Shown: positions 26,701 through 37,730 of the stretch, piece after piece
Layout of the letters: every line of letters starts with the position of its first letter
Numbering within the stretch: the first letter of the stretch is position 1
Source of the DNA: Arenicola marina
Lineage: Eukaryota > Annelida > Polychaeta > Arenicolidae
Assembly: GCA_964019135.1 (NCBI GenBank)
Contig: OZ025252.1
Coordinates: forward strand, 43,278,156 to 43,342,155
DNA: 64,000 nt
Reading direction: 5' to 3'
Made by a program: the position numbers and the translations under genes
Notes under the pieces: generated by a model
Told to the model about the DNA's origin: nothing
Database searches by the model: none
The model's input: the letters and a program-made list of their open reading frames with translations, nothing else

Positions 26701-29312
26701 TTTTAAAACATTGAGAAAAAAATCATATTTATAGGATTTTCCCATTGACCAAAGTTAGAGCCAATTTTTAAAAAATGCCCCAAACTTTTTTTTTAGTGAA
26801 GTGACATATTTTTTATTACATTTTCAGGTAGATCCATACATGATCTACTTATCTAGAGAAAAAATTTAAAAAATCTGTCGAATTTTTTTTGACCCCCCCC
26901 CGCTCTCGACCTTAAATGCTGTATTCTGACCCAAACCGCCCTGCTGCCCATGCAATCGACAATCGTTGCCATAGCGACGCTGCATAGAACAATGAAACAT
27001 GACGTCAGGCACAAAAGAATTGTAGTTATAGCTTTAAATGGCCCGCTTCCATGACTAGTTGCCTAGTTGCACGTGCCATGTTTCTTGGCAACGATATATG
27101 GTATCAAAAAGGGGACTGGCCAACTATATGTGGAAAAGCTTATGATTTGCGGACAGTCAGTCTCAAAATGCTTTACTTTGGTCGTTGCATGCAGAACTTA
27201 AACCAAAGAAGCGGAGTCAAGTCAACGCCTTAAATTTAAATCAACTTGTAATAATAGTAATAGCGCGAGTTTTTCATGGCGTTAGGCATTTTATTGGCCC
27301 TTCATCAAGCTGTAGCAGCCCTTCATTTTCATTATCCGGCCTCGGCCTTGCGGCCTCGGGCCGATAATAAAAATAAAAAATAAAAACAATAAAATGGCAC
27401 ATGCCATCCAGCATGATCTCCACACACGTCTCTCCCTCCAGCTTCACCTTTATTTTCATTATCCGCCCTCGGCCTTGCGGCCTCGGGCCGATAATAAAAA
27501 TTGGCGGGCTGCTACAGCTTGATGTCGGGCCAATAAAATGCCTAACGCCATGAAAAACTCGCGCTATTACTATTAGCACAGGAAGCAACTTGCTACCCTA
27601 AGACATTGGTCAAGTCTTTTGGGATCTACCCAATGCAATGCTTAATGTCTGCATTCACAGATCGATCTTTTCCATAACATAACGCTATTTCAACCGTGGC
27701 GTCATGCACACAGTGTGTGGGCGAATCTCACACTGAAGGTGCGACTTATACACCAGTGCCACATATTCGGCTCAAGTCTCCATATTTCTCAAAATAAGTG
27801 GATATAGACAGATATGTTATTGCTATAACGAAATGGAGGACACAAATGGCATCAGTATCTAATCCAGGGATGTGATTAATTGTGACTTTCTTACTTTTGC
27901 ACTACTTTTCTAGGTTTTTCCTACTTTGTTCACAACTGTACATCAGGATCGCACTGCAAGTGTCTGATTGATGTCTGATGACCTATGACACTGGGTACTG
28001 GCACAGAGTAGGTACTATAGGTACTATAGAGTAGGTATTATACTGTATAATACCTACTCTGTGGTATTGGAATGCATGTTATCTGTGTGAGGGGCTGAGG
28101 GATCCTTTCCTGGATGTGAAAGAGGGAGAGGGCATCTGTCGTGGGTGTATGTAAGGCAGCATTGGTGGTCAATCCGTGCTATGGTGTGTAATACATCAGT
28201 TTGTATCGTTCGTCTATGCGGAAATAAATAATGCTCAATTGTCACGTCATAAGAATTTGTTTGCAACTATTACACTGACAGATCAAAAATGAGACTGAGT
28301 ATTAGTTGACAATGAACCAGCTAAAGTTGACAAACAATCTCCGGCTAAGAAAATTTGGAACATGCACTTTGTACTTGTCCGGCAAGCACTTGTCCTGTGG
28401 GACAAGCACAAGAGAACTGTTCACTTATGCAACAGGTAAAATCGCTTGTTCCGGACAAGTGTTAGTGTCAAGAGGTCTCACTTTATAGCGAAAAAAAGTG
28501 TCTTAACCAGGTGTATCAACCGTCAAAAGGTATATCAATACGGACCCTGTTCAGCGACAGTTGGGCTGCCACCATATTTTGGATAGATCACTTGCCCGTT
28601 GCCCCACTAGATGGCGTAACTTATCACGACAAATGAGGTTACATACATGTTTCCATTATTAGGTCCTGCCATCTTTTTCGTGAAAATGAACATATCGATC
28701 AAACATGCCAGCAGCCCACCGATAGCGCTGAACGGAATCTGTGGTGAAATATTTGTTAAACAATATATATAATCTTGATTAAACAATATATCTTTTCTTC
28801 TTACGAGCAGTAAAGACAGGGAATTATAAACCCGATCAGCTTGATCAGCAACTTCAACTTAGGCTTTATTAAGCTGTCTTTTCACAAAAAGATGTGTCTT
28901 TTTTCTATAAAGTGAGACCGATGTCGATCCCTACCCCCTGTTCTGCCATGGGTAGAGGGTGGTGAAAGAGACTCAGCCGTTACGCCTTTCGGCCAATCTG
29001 CATAGAGGTCTAGCATTTCACACACACAGCGGCGATTATGGCTCCTGCCACCTTAGTTCCATCTCCGAAACCTAGTGGCTCCGCACGCTCCGCCAACAGT
29101 TGGCGGAGCATGCGGAGCCACTAGGTTTCGGAGATGGAACTACTGCCACCTGTAGTTATACCTGTGACTGCTCCAACTTACGAGGTTTGTTTTGGGCCTG
29201 GCAAGTGACTGTACTTGGTCTTCAATCTGTAGATGTACAGCGCAGCAGCGGTGGCAGCCACAGCCACTGAGGCCACCACCACCTCACCAGCATACAGAAG
29301 CACGGACAGCAT
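17776..29312 (-). CDS. CYP46A1-like: Cytochrome P450, CYP46 (cholesterol 24-hydroxylase) type, copy 2
   Basis: Same 14-exon structure and 504-residue length as gene 1. Exons (minus): 29182-29312, 23218-23298, 22456-22537, 21981-22054, 21579-21665, 21026-21164, 20603-20716, 19929-20088, 19662-19727, 19350-19422, 18904-19099, 18678-18769, 18285-18354, 17776-17925. Frame intact throughout, with GT-AG introns. Anchor, I-helix AGQETT, ETLR, PERF and haem Cys448 are kept. About 21 residue changes from gene 1, among them YHIRS for YDIRS, DDSIW for DDIIW, PPGAL for PPAAL, RSAEF for RSPEF, FSMGPRN for FSIGPRN in the haem loop, and a last residue of Met instead of Leu. Intron 1 is 5.9 kb because of transposon and other insertions. 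Confidence 0.93.
17944..18049. repeat. ~60-bp tandem duplication in last intron of P450 gene 2
   Basis: The stretch CATTTGCATCAGGAAAAATA through CTGGAAAGTGAC occurs twice. Gene 1 has it once (about 3607-3650); gene 3 has it twice (44148-44253). It therefore arose after gene 1 split off and before the A/B duplication. Confidence 0.85.
24329..25973. mobile_element. Foldback (long inverted repeat) transposon, block A copy
   Basis: A 1645-bp element whose arms are inverted copies of each other: left end AATCCCGGGATATACCGTTT, right end AAACGGTATATCCTGGGATT. Arms of about 400 bp (GTTTCACAAAAGGTAAAGCA and its complement at both ends) lead into inverted arrays of a 20-bp subrepeat CGGGCTATGGCTCTCGGTGC; the centre is a GCGAGATCGCAAGAAC repeat. 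Flanks CACGCC|element|CACGCC give a 6-bp target duplication, and P450 gene 1 has the empty site (CACACCGACACGG, about 10902). No transposase is inside. This is the design of Drosophila FB and sea urchin TU elements. Lies in intron 1 of P450 gene 2. Confidence 0.85.
27252..27575. mobile_element. 324-bp MITE with ~70-bp inverted repeats (block A)
   Basis: Ends TAATAGTAATAGCGCGAG and CTCGCGCTATTACTATTA; the arms of about 70 bp run through CATGGCGTTAGGCATTTTAT and its complement. Inside, a CGGCCTTGCGGCCTCGGGCCG hairpin unit occurs twice in direct orientation. The block B copy (60504-60794) is 33 bp shorter, having lost most of the first internal unit. Superfamily not assigned; TAA or TA flanks are possible. 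Confidence 0.8.
28028..28060. repeat. 33-bp palindrome
   Basis: AGAGTAGGTATTATA, then CTG, then the exact complement TATAATACCTACTCT. A direct partial copy of the left arm (AGAGTAGGTACTATA) lies just before it. Also in block B at 61247-61279. It is too small to classify. Confidence 0.7.
29054..29142. mobile_element. 89-bp near-perfect palindromic element with 9-bp target duplication (block A)
   Basis: Arms of 44 bp around a single central base, with one mismatch: TAGTTCCATCTCCGAAACC at the left and its complement at the right, centre CCGCCAACAGTTGGCGG. The flanks CTGCCACCT|element|CTGCCACCT form a 9-bp direct repeat, and P450 gene 1 has a single CTGCCACCT with no element (about 11355). A 9-bp duplication fits Mutator-like elements. 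It ends 39 bp from the exon 1 splice donor of P450 gene 2. Confidence 0.8.
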
Positions 29313-29443
29313 ATCTTGATCGTTCTTAATAATTGACTCTTCTCTGCAAATAAGTCGCTCAAGAACAGCACACGACTGTCGACTGCAACCACCTTTTGAG
29401 CCAGCAAGAAAATGACGAAATATGTGCCTGTGTGTCAGTGGCC

Positions 29444-29449
29444 TATATA
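29444..29449 (-). promoter_or_regulatory. Putative TATA box of P450 gene 2
   Basis: Same minus-strand GCTATATAGGCC as gene 1, about 132 bp before the start codon. Homology to gene 1 stops just beyond, at about 29454. The equivalent sequence is absent upstream of gene 3. Confidence 0.5.
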
Positions 29450-29453
29450 GCTG

Positions 29454-31365
29454 GGGTGCGTTGCTTATGGCTGTCAAGCCGGTTTTCACGCCATATGCAA
29501 CGACAAATAAGGATTTGAACTTGGCGAATTGGTCAAGGACGCGTACAATTTTGAACCGGAAGTGGGGTATGGTACGCCGCGATTAAAATCCTTGCTCCCC
29601 GCAGGGTGGCGCTGCAAGAGTAGTCCCGCACACGACGATAAGCATGGCCGCCAGAAGCTACAAGTGTGCGACTTACATAATTATATTCACCGATTTCTCG
29701 TTATTACTAGACCATTCTCGTGGTAACGATGTGTGACCAAACAAGTTTCAATCCGATACGTGCGTTGTATGTATGAAAAGTTGTGCCACCTGTGATATAT
29801 GACTCAAAATTACCATAAACACTGTAAAAAAACGTGAAAACCGAAACTGCCCAGCTTAGACCAATGGGGAAAATGCACAGGCGCTGACACGGATGTCGAC
29901 CCCTAACCAGAGATTTGTAGGCATGTTTTATACCGGCCTGGCCCCATGGTATGGACCATGGACCCAGACACAGTAAATCAGTAGAGGGATGGGGTTATAG
30001 GGGGGGGGGGGGTGGACTACATTGTATCTACAATGTGTGTGTGGTACCCCAGGCTTGATCCCTCCCCCTAGCCCCTCCCTCTACTGATTTACTGGGGGCA
30101 TTAGTTTGGTGGCCTGTTTACCCCCCTGACACTTCATTCGCACAGGTTCAGTGCATGTATGTTCAATTGGCATGCCAATTGTATCTAGCTCAAACAGTGA
30201 ATATGTATTTGATTGCAATAGGCATATCCATTAAGCTAGTCACCTGCATTAATATATGCTCAAATGTAATAATGGTCATTGGTAATGTCGAAGATGATGT
30301 TATTGCACTGTTATATTCGCTGTTTAAGATTGTAGTCACACTATATAGCATCAACACCATATCGATAAGTACTGTAATACATATAAATGTTAGATTTCAG
30401 GTCTGCAATAACTATTGAACATATTTGTGGAAATGTCACTTTTCTTTTAACTGGAACACATCCCTATGCCCTAATTTTATTGATTCTATTCTAGTGGGCT
30501 GTTAACTAAAAAGCTTTTACATGTAACAACACATGTAACCCGCCAACTGCCTGTACTTTTTGCACTCATATGCAGGTTTCAATAATGAAACTTAGACTGA
30601 GATCACTTATTCACAATTACCAACAAGTCATCCACATGCAATAAAGGTACAGGTAGTTGTCAGTCCCAAGCCTGTAGTTGATGAGGGAAGTTCCATTTTC
30701 CCCACATCCTCTAGAACTGGGGAGGGCATGTGTATTGAATTATTGCAATGCTTAACTGATGTATGTCAGGTATAAAACTGATGAAACATGTGGCAGGAAG
30801 TACAGGAGCTGTTCTGCATGTTCCTATGTCTTGTCGTTCTTGGCGAAGGTGAACATCAGGCTAAGAAAGTGTCACATGGTTATGGACACACCTCCCATAT
30901 GGTTTCCACAAATGAGGTAATAGAAAATGGGTAAGTCTTTTTTGTAAAAAATGTACATGTCAATTTATCAATCATTATCAGAATATTAGCAGTCTTTCCA
31001 TTCAAACATGTAATGTACCGGTTGCTTAAGATGTGGCTAAATGCTTTTTATTGTGGCAATAATGTTCAATTGCATGATGCCGAATTGCATTTGTTTTAAG
31101 ATTGAGTTGCATTGTTTTCACCTTGATGAAAAAATTACATAGACGATGAAGCCAGAATCTATGTAAACTACAGGCATGTGTCTCAGATATTATTTCAGGA
31201 CTTCAGCAGTAGGTGAAGGTTAACTATGTGAGGCGACACCTGTAAAATAATCCGAGATAATACCAAGTCCTTGTTCCGGTTACTTAGCGATATTAGCGTC
31301 AGAATACATGCATGATGGGTGTTGCGGCATATGGCCTATGCAGCTAGCTCTGTTTTTCTTTGCAG
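29454..31365. other. Single-copy spacer, no gene seen
   Basis: Not repeated elsewhere in the window. An ATG in good context (AAGCATGGCCGCC, about 29643) opens a frame of only some 30 codons. G-rich and C-rich tracts flank the small MITE at 29971. Otherwise nothing is recognised. Confidence 0.4.
29971..30094. mobile_element. 124-bp inverted-repeat element (MITE-like)
   Basis: CAGTAAATCAGTAGAGGGA at the left is exactly complementary to TCCCTCTACTGATTTACTG at the right. Inside are a G tract and a short palindrome ACATTGTATCTACAATGT. Target duplication is unclear. Family unknown. Confidence 0.65.
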
Positions 31366-32498
31366 CAACCCAGTGGGAGCAAGCGTCTGTACTTCTGTTG
31401 TATTGGTGGAGACGTACAGAGCAGTCGAGCCGCTGTTCCAGTCACCAAATGTCAGGGGAGCCGACGTGTGGCGTCAAATTGCCCAACCCATGAATGCATA
31501 TGGTCACGCTTTCAGCCCTGATGTCTTTTACAAAACACTGCGCTCGCTAAAAAGACGGAATACATGTATATTTTTTTTAAATATTCGTTTGACTTCACAT
31601 TTCTTGTACAGTTATTGAGTAGATCTGTAAACTTTTCAAATTATTCATTCCCCATTTTTGGACCAAATTTATCTGGTATCTTATATATGTATTTATCTTA
31701 GCTTGCACAGCTTCAAGACCATCGTGGATGATCGCGGGAAAATGCCGGCAACCCAGGAGTGCGATTGCTGTAGGATTGCTGTTTTCCTGCACTGCAGGTA
31801 GATTCGATGCTAAGGCGAGACATTCATTTACAAACTCTAAAGGAGCTGCAAGTGCATTTGTAGTGTGTTCTTAAATAACGCAATGGAATAGAGGTGGAAG
31901 TGCTTTACTGTCATACCATCGTGAGTCCTATGCTGATGAAAAAATGCGAAGGAAAACGCGATATAATGGCGCGGTTGTGTAGAGAAATTTCTCTGCCATA
32001 TGAGGCCAGTAACAAGTGAAACTCTAGCAAGGGCAACCCCGGCCTGTGTTATTAGCAACACCACATGGTACGGTTAGTACGTGTTCCTGACCGCCAGGAA
32101 TTATAGTGGCCATGACGACATATACTGCCAATAAGCAAGCCGGAAATAACTGGTGGTTAGTGATATTTACTGTACAACTTTGATGGCACTCATAATTGGA
32201 GTGCATAATTGAGTGGTGTGATTCATTGCAGGTGACATAGTGACCGATAGGTAAAGGAGCCTGGCGACTACAGCTCCACGTCAGCGTCATAGAAACGTCG
32301 CCGCCCGACGTCAACGTAAGCGGCGAGCCGTCTAGCCCCCAGTGTGGTTCCGCACTTTCTTGGAAGAGCACAGACAGTCAGCAGCAGCAGCTACAGAAAC
32401 TCAGGGCGCGCTCCTTAGTGCTGGAGCATCAGCGCAACGTCACCACACGAGAAAGAAACGCTATCATGCGTGCATTATGTTCGAAAGTTAAGAAATGA
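31366..32498 (+). pseudogene. Decayed Myb/SANT-like protein of a PIF/Harbinger transposon
   Basis: The frame reads VETYRAVEPLFQSP, then VWRQIAQPMNAYGHAFSPD, then LRSLKRR, the trihelix pattern of the Myb/SANT-like DNA-binding protein that accompanies Harbinger transposases (W...LLLxxYR...LFxSP...VWxxIA...LKRR). The leading part WEQASVLLL lies in a different frame, so at least one frameshift is present. A possible second piece (SFKTIVDDRGKMP) is near 31705 and a C-terminal tail rich in Q and charged residues (LQKLRARSLVLEHQRN) ends in TGA at 32496-32498, followed by AATAAA. Pieces are separated by probable introns. Best seen as a fossil transposon gene. Confidence 0.55.
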
Positions 32499-33061
32499 AA
32501 TAAATTGCACTGTGGACAGATGCCTGGTCTCGTGCTTTCCTTTGAGACAATCTGCTTAGGTAATGAATGGTGGGCGATCGGCTTCACAACCTTGTCGCTA
32601 AAGTCGCTATACTACAACTCCCATCCTATTCAATGCGTAATGAAAAGAAACTCTCAAACCACAGCATTGTGTTCCGGCTTATTTGAGAAAGGGAGACTAA
32701 TACAAAGCGTGATCCAAAGACATTCATGGACAGTTAAACGAATACAGAAAATCTTGTAGAAGAACATGTATCGACGAAAACACGTTTACAAACAGTTTTA
32801 AGCTACATATCCGCAAGATGAATACAATGGTCTTACTGGGTTGGCCAAATGTAGATATGGATTTCTTTGTTAAATGATTTATCAATTATTGCGACAAGCG
32901 AAACCCCAAATATTTATCATCTTCCGATATGGAACTTTGAACTGACAAGGGGAATATAGAGCATCACACAATAACCACTTATTAAAAGGGAAAAACGCTG
33001 GCGTTCTTCAAAGATGTCCATGAATTCGGCATTTTTGTGCTCTGAATGAACCGGAACCATT

Positions 33062-33541
33062 TATGCCGCCATCATCACCCCAGGGATATCTTTCACATTG
33101 CACATTCTCAAAAATGTCATATGTCTCTTGTACACTTTCAAAGTCCAACTGTTCTCTCCACATCTGGCCGATGACTGGACTGTGTCGATCTTATTGAATT
33201 TCTTCTCAATGACGGACAAACGGCCCTTATATATTGATGAAATAATCCCGGAACTCGGATGGTGCCGGTATGGCAATATGGGTGCCATCCACACGGCATG
33301 GTAGAATTGCGATGTAATTCCATAGCCGCCCTATCAGGCCACTTGATGAAGTTTCGCAAGGTCCGTTCAACGCACTACACACCGCCATTACAAGACAGTG
33401 CAGAGACCCCTTGCTCAAGTCAAACCCTGCGGAAGGACTCCTGATTGCTAGGCAGCCACAGCAAACTTAACACTCTTCTCCACAGTTTGGCACCAGTCAG
33501 TGAGGGATGGGGCCAATGCGTGACACAGGATTCTGAAATGT
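33062..33541 (-). pseudogene. Decayed PIF/Harbinger transposase (DDE domain fragment)
   Basis: The minus strand encodes SKGSLHCLVMAVCSAL followed by PCRVDGTHIAIPAPSEFRDY. This matches the start of the Harbinger DDE domain (GVSKGTVxxxVxxVCxAL ... GxxDGTHIxIxAPxE); the first catalytic Asp is at about 33289. Upstream pieces KSVKFAVAA and LPSNQESFRRV, typical of the preceding helix, lie in other frames with stops between. No second or third catalytic acidic residue is seen downstream. A splice-acceptor-like CATTTCAG precedes the region. It probably belongs with the SANT-like remnant, the two genes facing each other. Confidence 0.7.
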
Positions 33542-34154
33542 AAAATGGGTGTCCTATAATTTAAACGTTCCATTGCAACTATACATATAGTGCCTGCAGA
33601 AACAAAAAGATCCAATTTATATTTTTACACTGTGACGCCAACAGAACATATTATTTCCCAGTGAAACAGTGACAACAAAGACCAAATGATTACTGTTATG
33701 TTGTTAAATCAATCCCGCTAAAATATGAAGCCGGTGAAAGTTTGACCTTTAAACATGTATGTTACTTCAATGGAAACTTAGACTGGCCTTCAATTGTGCA
33801 AAACACGGCAAGTAGGCTTTATCGAAGAAGAAGTATTCGTTACCATAGCACTGGAATGGGGCTCATTATTAATATAGTAGACTTTAAAGCATAAAGGTAT
33901 AGATATCAAAGAAAAAAAGAATACTATATGGTAATAAAATAATTATGACATGAATGTGATTTTTTTTATAAAATATGAATCTAAATCTTACATATTACCA
34001 CAGCCACAGTAAATTAACTGACACAGAAATGGGGTTGGTGGGGGGGGGAAGGAGTTGCAAAGCAGTAGACAATATGGATCCTCGATCCATTCCATATTCC
34101 GGCCATGATAGAGCCTACAAAATGCATTATTGTAGTAAATGCTAGGCATGCGTA

Positions 34155-34295
34155 CAGGGGAAGAACCAGAAAATCTAGATAGGGGGGGCTAGTGTGTGGG
34201 TCGGATCCAGATATGCTGGATAGGGGGGGGGGCTGCTTTTGGTTTTCATATGTTAAATAGAAGACTTCCCCATGGTCGGCATGGATCTGCCCCTG
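34155..34295. mobile_element. hAT-like MITE remnant
   Basis: Ends CAGGGGAAGAACCAG and (complement of the right end) CAGGGGCAGATCCATG; inside are G tracts and an internal CGGATCCAG. It resembles hAT MITEs with CAGGGGCGGATCC termini. The target duplication is not clear. Confidence 0.5.
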
Positions 34296-34550
34296 TACGT
34301 AATACGTGACCTATGCTGAAACAATTAATGGCATGCCCCTAAATGGAAGAACACCCCCCACACCCCTTTAATCTTTCTCTGTATGCTGATTTAGTGTGGC
34401 TGATGTGCATATACACTGATATAGTATACCTCACGACACTATCGGACGGTCAAGACTCAAGTGTCAGTGACACTGACTGTTACAGACTGGCACTGCCAGT
34501 GTCACTGAGTGCAACATTGTTTTTATGCATTTAGGAATTTAATAAATGAT

Positions 34551-34715
34551 TTAGAGCAATGTGTTGGAGACGCGATACTGTCCCAAAGAGACAAAATGTT
34601 CGTTGGACGCCAGTGGAGGCACGGACACATAACTGCCACAGCTAGGCTCATCACCAATCGCAAAAAGTTTATCCGAGACGGCGGTTAGCAACACATCTTG
34701 TTCCTTGTGCGCCAT
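34551..34715 (-). other. Possible coding exon, unassigned
   Basis: A minus-strand frame starts at an ATG in good context (TCAAAATGGCGCACAAG) in a CpG-richer stretch and runs 54 codons to a stop. No domain is recognised. It could be the first exon of the Harbinger transposase gene downstream (33062-33541) or chance. Kept only as a low-confidence note. Confidence 0.2.
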
Positions 34716-35314
34716 TTTGAAACAAACCCTCGCGCGGGAATTCTGGGAAAAATAAAAAATCGGCTGTGACCAATGTCGTTGCATAGCGAGCTCCGAGTGA
34801 CCAAAAATGTTCGCGGCGGTCGAGCGTGCTCCGCAACTCAACCCCGGTGCAACGCGCATAAGCCGTGACCAGTGACGGGGTCAGGTCAAGGGCCCAGGGC
34901 CCCACATGGAGGCATAGTAGATAAGTAATTCAAAAGAGAAACAGATGAAGTATATATACGGCCTCTCGATCTCTTAAGAAGCATGAGAAGAGGGTGAGAT
35001 CTCTGTTGTTGTTGATTCTGACCTCCTGGTTAATTCTGACCCGAAGACAGTGGGAAAATAAGTCAAGGACATATAAACGGCGATCCCAAAACATATAAGA
35101 AACAAATTGCTAACGTTACATACTTATTAATTGTTGCCAACATAGTTGAATGAGTTAAGAAATTATAAATTTGATTGAATGTCGTATGTTCTAACTGCAT
35201 GGGCAGCGTTCATTTTAGTGAGTATTAGTGAAAGACGTTATAACAGATACATTAATAACGGTTGACATGTTAGGGAAGAATTAAGAAACTTCCACTACGT
35301 GACCAGGAAAAGGG

Positions 35315-35411
35315 GGCCGGTTTGGACCCCAGCAGGATTCGATTTCCCGATCTTCAGTCAGCCACTATATCTCTTCGGCTAAAGGGATTACCGGCCCCTT
35401 TAGCCGAAGAG
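35315..35411 (-). repeat. tRNA-like / SINE-head sequence with strong hairpin (block B)
   Basis: Copy of the block A sequence at 12155-12252. The 16-base hairpin arms are unchanged (35371-35411), with one change in the loop. Confidence 0.35.
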
Positions 35412-35759
35412 GGGATCCGCGCCGTTACAGTTATATATACGGGGTCAAGTCAGAATTGGCATTGCAACCACATGTCAGAGTATGTGGTTGATGGGGGAAG
35501 GGAGGCAGGATGTAACTCAAATGTGTCTTTCGAACCGATTGGCCAAAATTCTCACAGGTATGATGTATTTATAACCTGAAAGACTATATAAACGTCTGTT
35601 AGGACTTAAAACGTCATTGTGACGAAAACGTCAGACCCACGGCCTGCACCATCCTGAAGCAAATGTTCATGGGGTGGGGGGGGGGGGGGAGGGCAAGAGG
35701 GGGTGGGGGGGAGGGGTGTCGCGTTCCCAAATCACGAAAAATAAATTTCTTTGTTCCCA

Positions 35760-36010
35760 GGTCACGATGAAGTAATTGGAGAATTCCCCGCATACAATAG
35801 ACGGGTCGGATGCATGATATAAATTGCTGATTTTCCAATTCACGGTTGTTTAGTATTAAAATGTTCAGCTCACGATTAATTAAAATCATTAATCACGAGG
35901 GTCGGCTATAATATCCCATTACCAGTTCATAAAGAATTGTTTTCCATATTTCCGGCCAGTTCACGGTGAAATAAAAGCCCGTTCCCGTGGAATGGAAACA
36001 CCCCCCCCCC
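35760..36010. repeat. Flank repeated on both sides of the N gap, left copy
   Basis: GGTCACGATGAAGTAATTGG through the poly-C tract after GGAATGGAAACA. The same ~250 bp recurs at 38804-39053, right after the Ns, while block A has it once (about 12600-12858). Small differences (CATAAAG versus CACAAAG) show two separate sequences or alleles. Confidence 0.85.
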
Positions 36011-36016
36011 AGCTAA

Positions 36017-36965
36017 CAATATAACGTTCGCGGAACGTTATGCGAACGTTAGCCCAGAGTTAGGAAAACGTTATTAAATCTCGTTCCAAGAACGTTATCT
36101 GGGAAAGTTTTCCTGACGTTCTGCGAAGGTTAGCAGATAACGTTATGGGTAACGGTCCCCTAACGTTCCGATAACGGTCCCCGAACGTTCCGATAACGGT
36201 CCCCGAACGTTAGCCCAGAGTTAGGAAAACGTTATTAAATCTCGTTCCAAGAACGTTATCTGGGAAAGTTTTCCTCACGTTCTGCGAAGGTTAGCAGATA
36301 ACGTTATGTGTAACGGTCCCCTAACGTTCCGATAACGGTCCCCGAACGTTCCGATAACGGTCCCCGAACGTTCCCATAACGGTCCCCGAACGTTAGCCCA
36401 GAGTTAGGAAAACGTTATTAAATCTCGTTCCAAGAACGTTATCTGGGAAAGTTTTCCTCACGTTCTGCGAAGGTTAGCAGATAACGTTATGTGTAACGGT
36501 CCCCTAACGTTCCGATAACGGTACCCGAACGTTCCGATAACGGTCCCCGAACGTTCCCATAACGGTCCCCGAACGTTAGCCCAGAGTTAGGAAAACGTTA
36601 TTAAATCTCGTTCCAAGAACGTTATCTGGGAAAGTTTTCCTCACGTTCTGCGAAGGTTAGCAGATAACGTTATGGGTAACGGCCCCCTAACGTTCCGATA
36701 ACGGTCCCCGAACGTTCCGATAACGGTCCCCGAACGTTTCGATAACGGTCCCCGAACGTTCCGATAACGGTCCCCGAACGTTCCGATAACGGTCCCCTAA
36801 CGTTTCGATAACGGTCCCCTAACGTTCCGATAACGGTCCCCTAACGTTCCGATAACGGTCCCCTAACGTTCCGATAATGGTCCACGAACGTTCCGATAAC
36901 GGTCCCCGAACGTTCCGATAACGAACATTCCGATAACGGTCCCCGAACGTTCCGATAACGTTCGT
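36017..36965. repeat. 22-bp minisatellite (AACGTT type) with 183-bp higher-order repeat
   Basis: Monomer AACGTTCCGATAACGGTCCCCG (22 bp) forms the right part of the array. The left part has a longer unit including AGCCCAGAGTTAGG at 36051, 36212, 36395 and 36578 (spacing 161, 183, 183); 161 is 183 less one 22-bp monomer. AACGTT is itself a palindrome, and forward (GAACGTT) and reverse (AACGTTC) contexts alternate. It starts directly at a poly-C tract and is absent from block A. Confidence 0.95.
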
Positions 36966-37027
36966 AAAAGACAAAAACAAATCAAATTGTTTTAAATGTG
37001 ATGCTTTATTAACTCTAGAACTGGCAA

Positions 37028-37730
37028 TATAGTTTGGGCAGCGCGCCGGTCAGTGTGGGCAGCCGCCTGCTTGTGTGGGCAGCCGCGCCGGTCAGTGTGA
37101 GCAGCCGCTCCCTCCTGTGTGGGCAACCGCTTCGGCCAGTGTGGGCAGCCGCGCCGGCCTGTGTGGGCAGCCGCGCCGATCAGTGTGGGCAGCTGCTCCG
37201 TCCTGTGTGGGCAGCCGCGCCGGCCTGTGTGGGCAGCCGCGCCAGTCATGTGGCTAGCCGCTCCGTCCTGTGTGGGCAGCCGCTCCGGCCAGTGTGGGCA
37301 GCCGCGCCGGCCTGTGTGGGCAGCCGCGACGGTCAGTGTGGGCAGCCGCTCCGTCCTGTGTGGGCAGCCGGGCCGGCCTGTGTGGGCAGCCGCGGCGGCC
37401 TGTGTGGGCAGCAGCGCCAGTCATGTGGCTAGCCGCTCCGTCCTGTGTGGGCAGCCGCTCCGGCCAGTGTGGGCAGCCGCTCCGGTCAGTGTGGGCAGCC
37501 GCGCCGGTCAGTGTGGGCAGCCGCTCCGTCCTGTGTGGGCAGCCGCTCCGTCCTGTGTGGGCAGCCGCGCCGGCCTGTGTGGGCAGCCGCGCCAGTCATG
37601 TGGCTAGCCGCTCCGTCCTGTGTGGGCAGCCGCTCCGGCCAGTGTGGGCAGCCGCTCCGGCCATTTTGGGCAACCGCTCCGTCCTGTGTGGGCAGCCGCG
37701 CCGGCCCGTGAAGCTGCTCATGTGTAGGCA
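37028..37730. repeat. 22-bp GC-rich minisatellite with 175-bp higher-order repeat
   Basis: Monomer GTGTGGGCAGCCGCTCCGTCCT with variants (GCGCCGGC, GCTCCGGC). A variant GTCATGTGGCTAGCC recurs at 37245, 37420 and 37595, so eight monomers form a 175-bp higher-order unit. The monomer has no stop in any forward frame, which explains the long open frames here. Absent from block A. Confidence 0.95.

Larger units (their letters stand above)
26253..28880. other. Block present only in intron 1 of P450 genes 2 and 3
   Basis: Gene 1 runs directly from CTGAAACTGTGTCAC (about 11180) to AAAAAGATGTGTC (about 11209); genes 2 and 3 have about 2.6 kb between these points. It contains the 324-bp MITE and a small hairpin but no recognisable gene. 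Repeats of ACTTGTCCGG-like sequence in both orientations occur at 28370-28470. Whether it is an insertion or was deleted from gene 1 cannot be decided. Confidence 0.55.
11682..29386. repeat. Segmental duplication, block A
   Basis: Nearly identical in order and sequence to 34846-62605. The left end is the GGTGCAACGCGCATAAGCC junction just upstream of P450 gene 1. The right end of the match lies in the 5' UTR of P450 gene 2, at ...GACTGCA. Starts are 23.16 kb apart, so a tandem duplication of an 11682-34845 unit, with the second copy cut short at 62605, explains the map. Differences from block B are the LTR element, the minisatellite insertion, small repeat-length changes and scattered substitutions. 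Confidence 0.95.
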
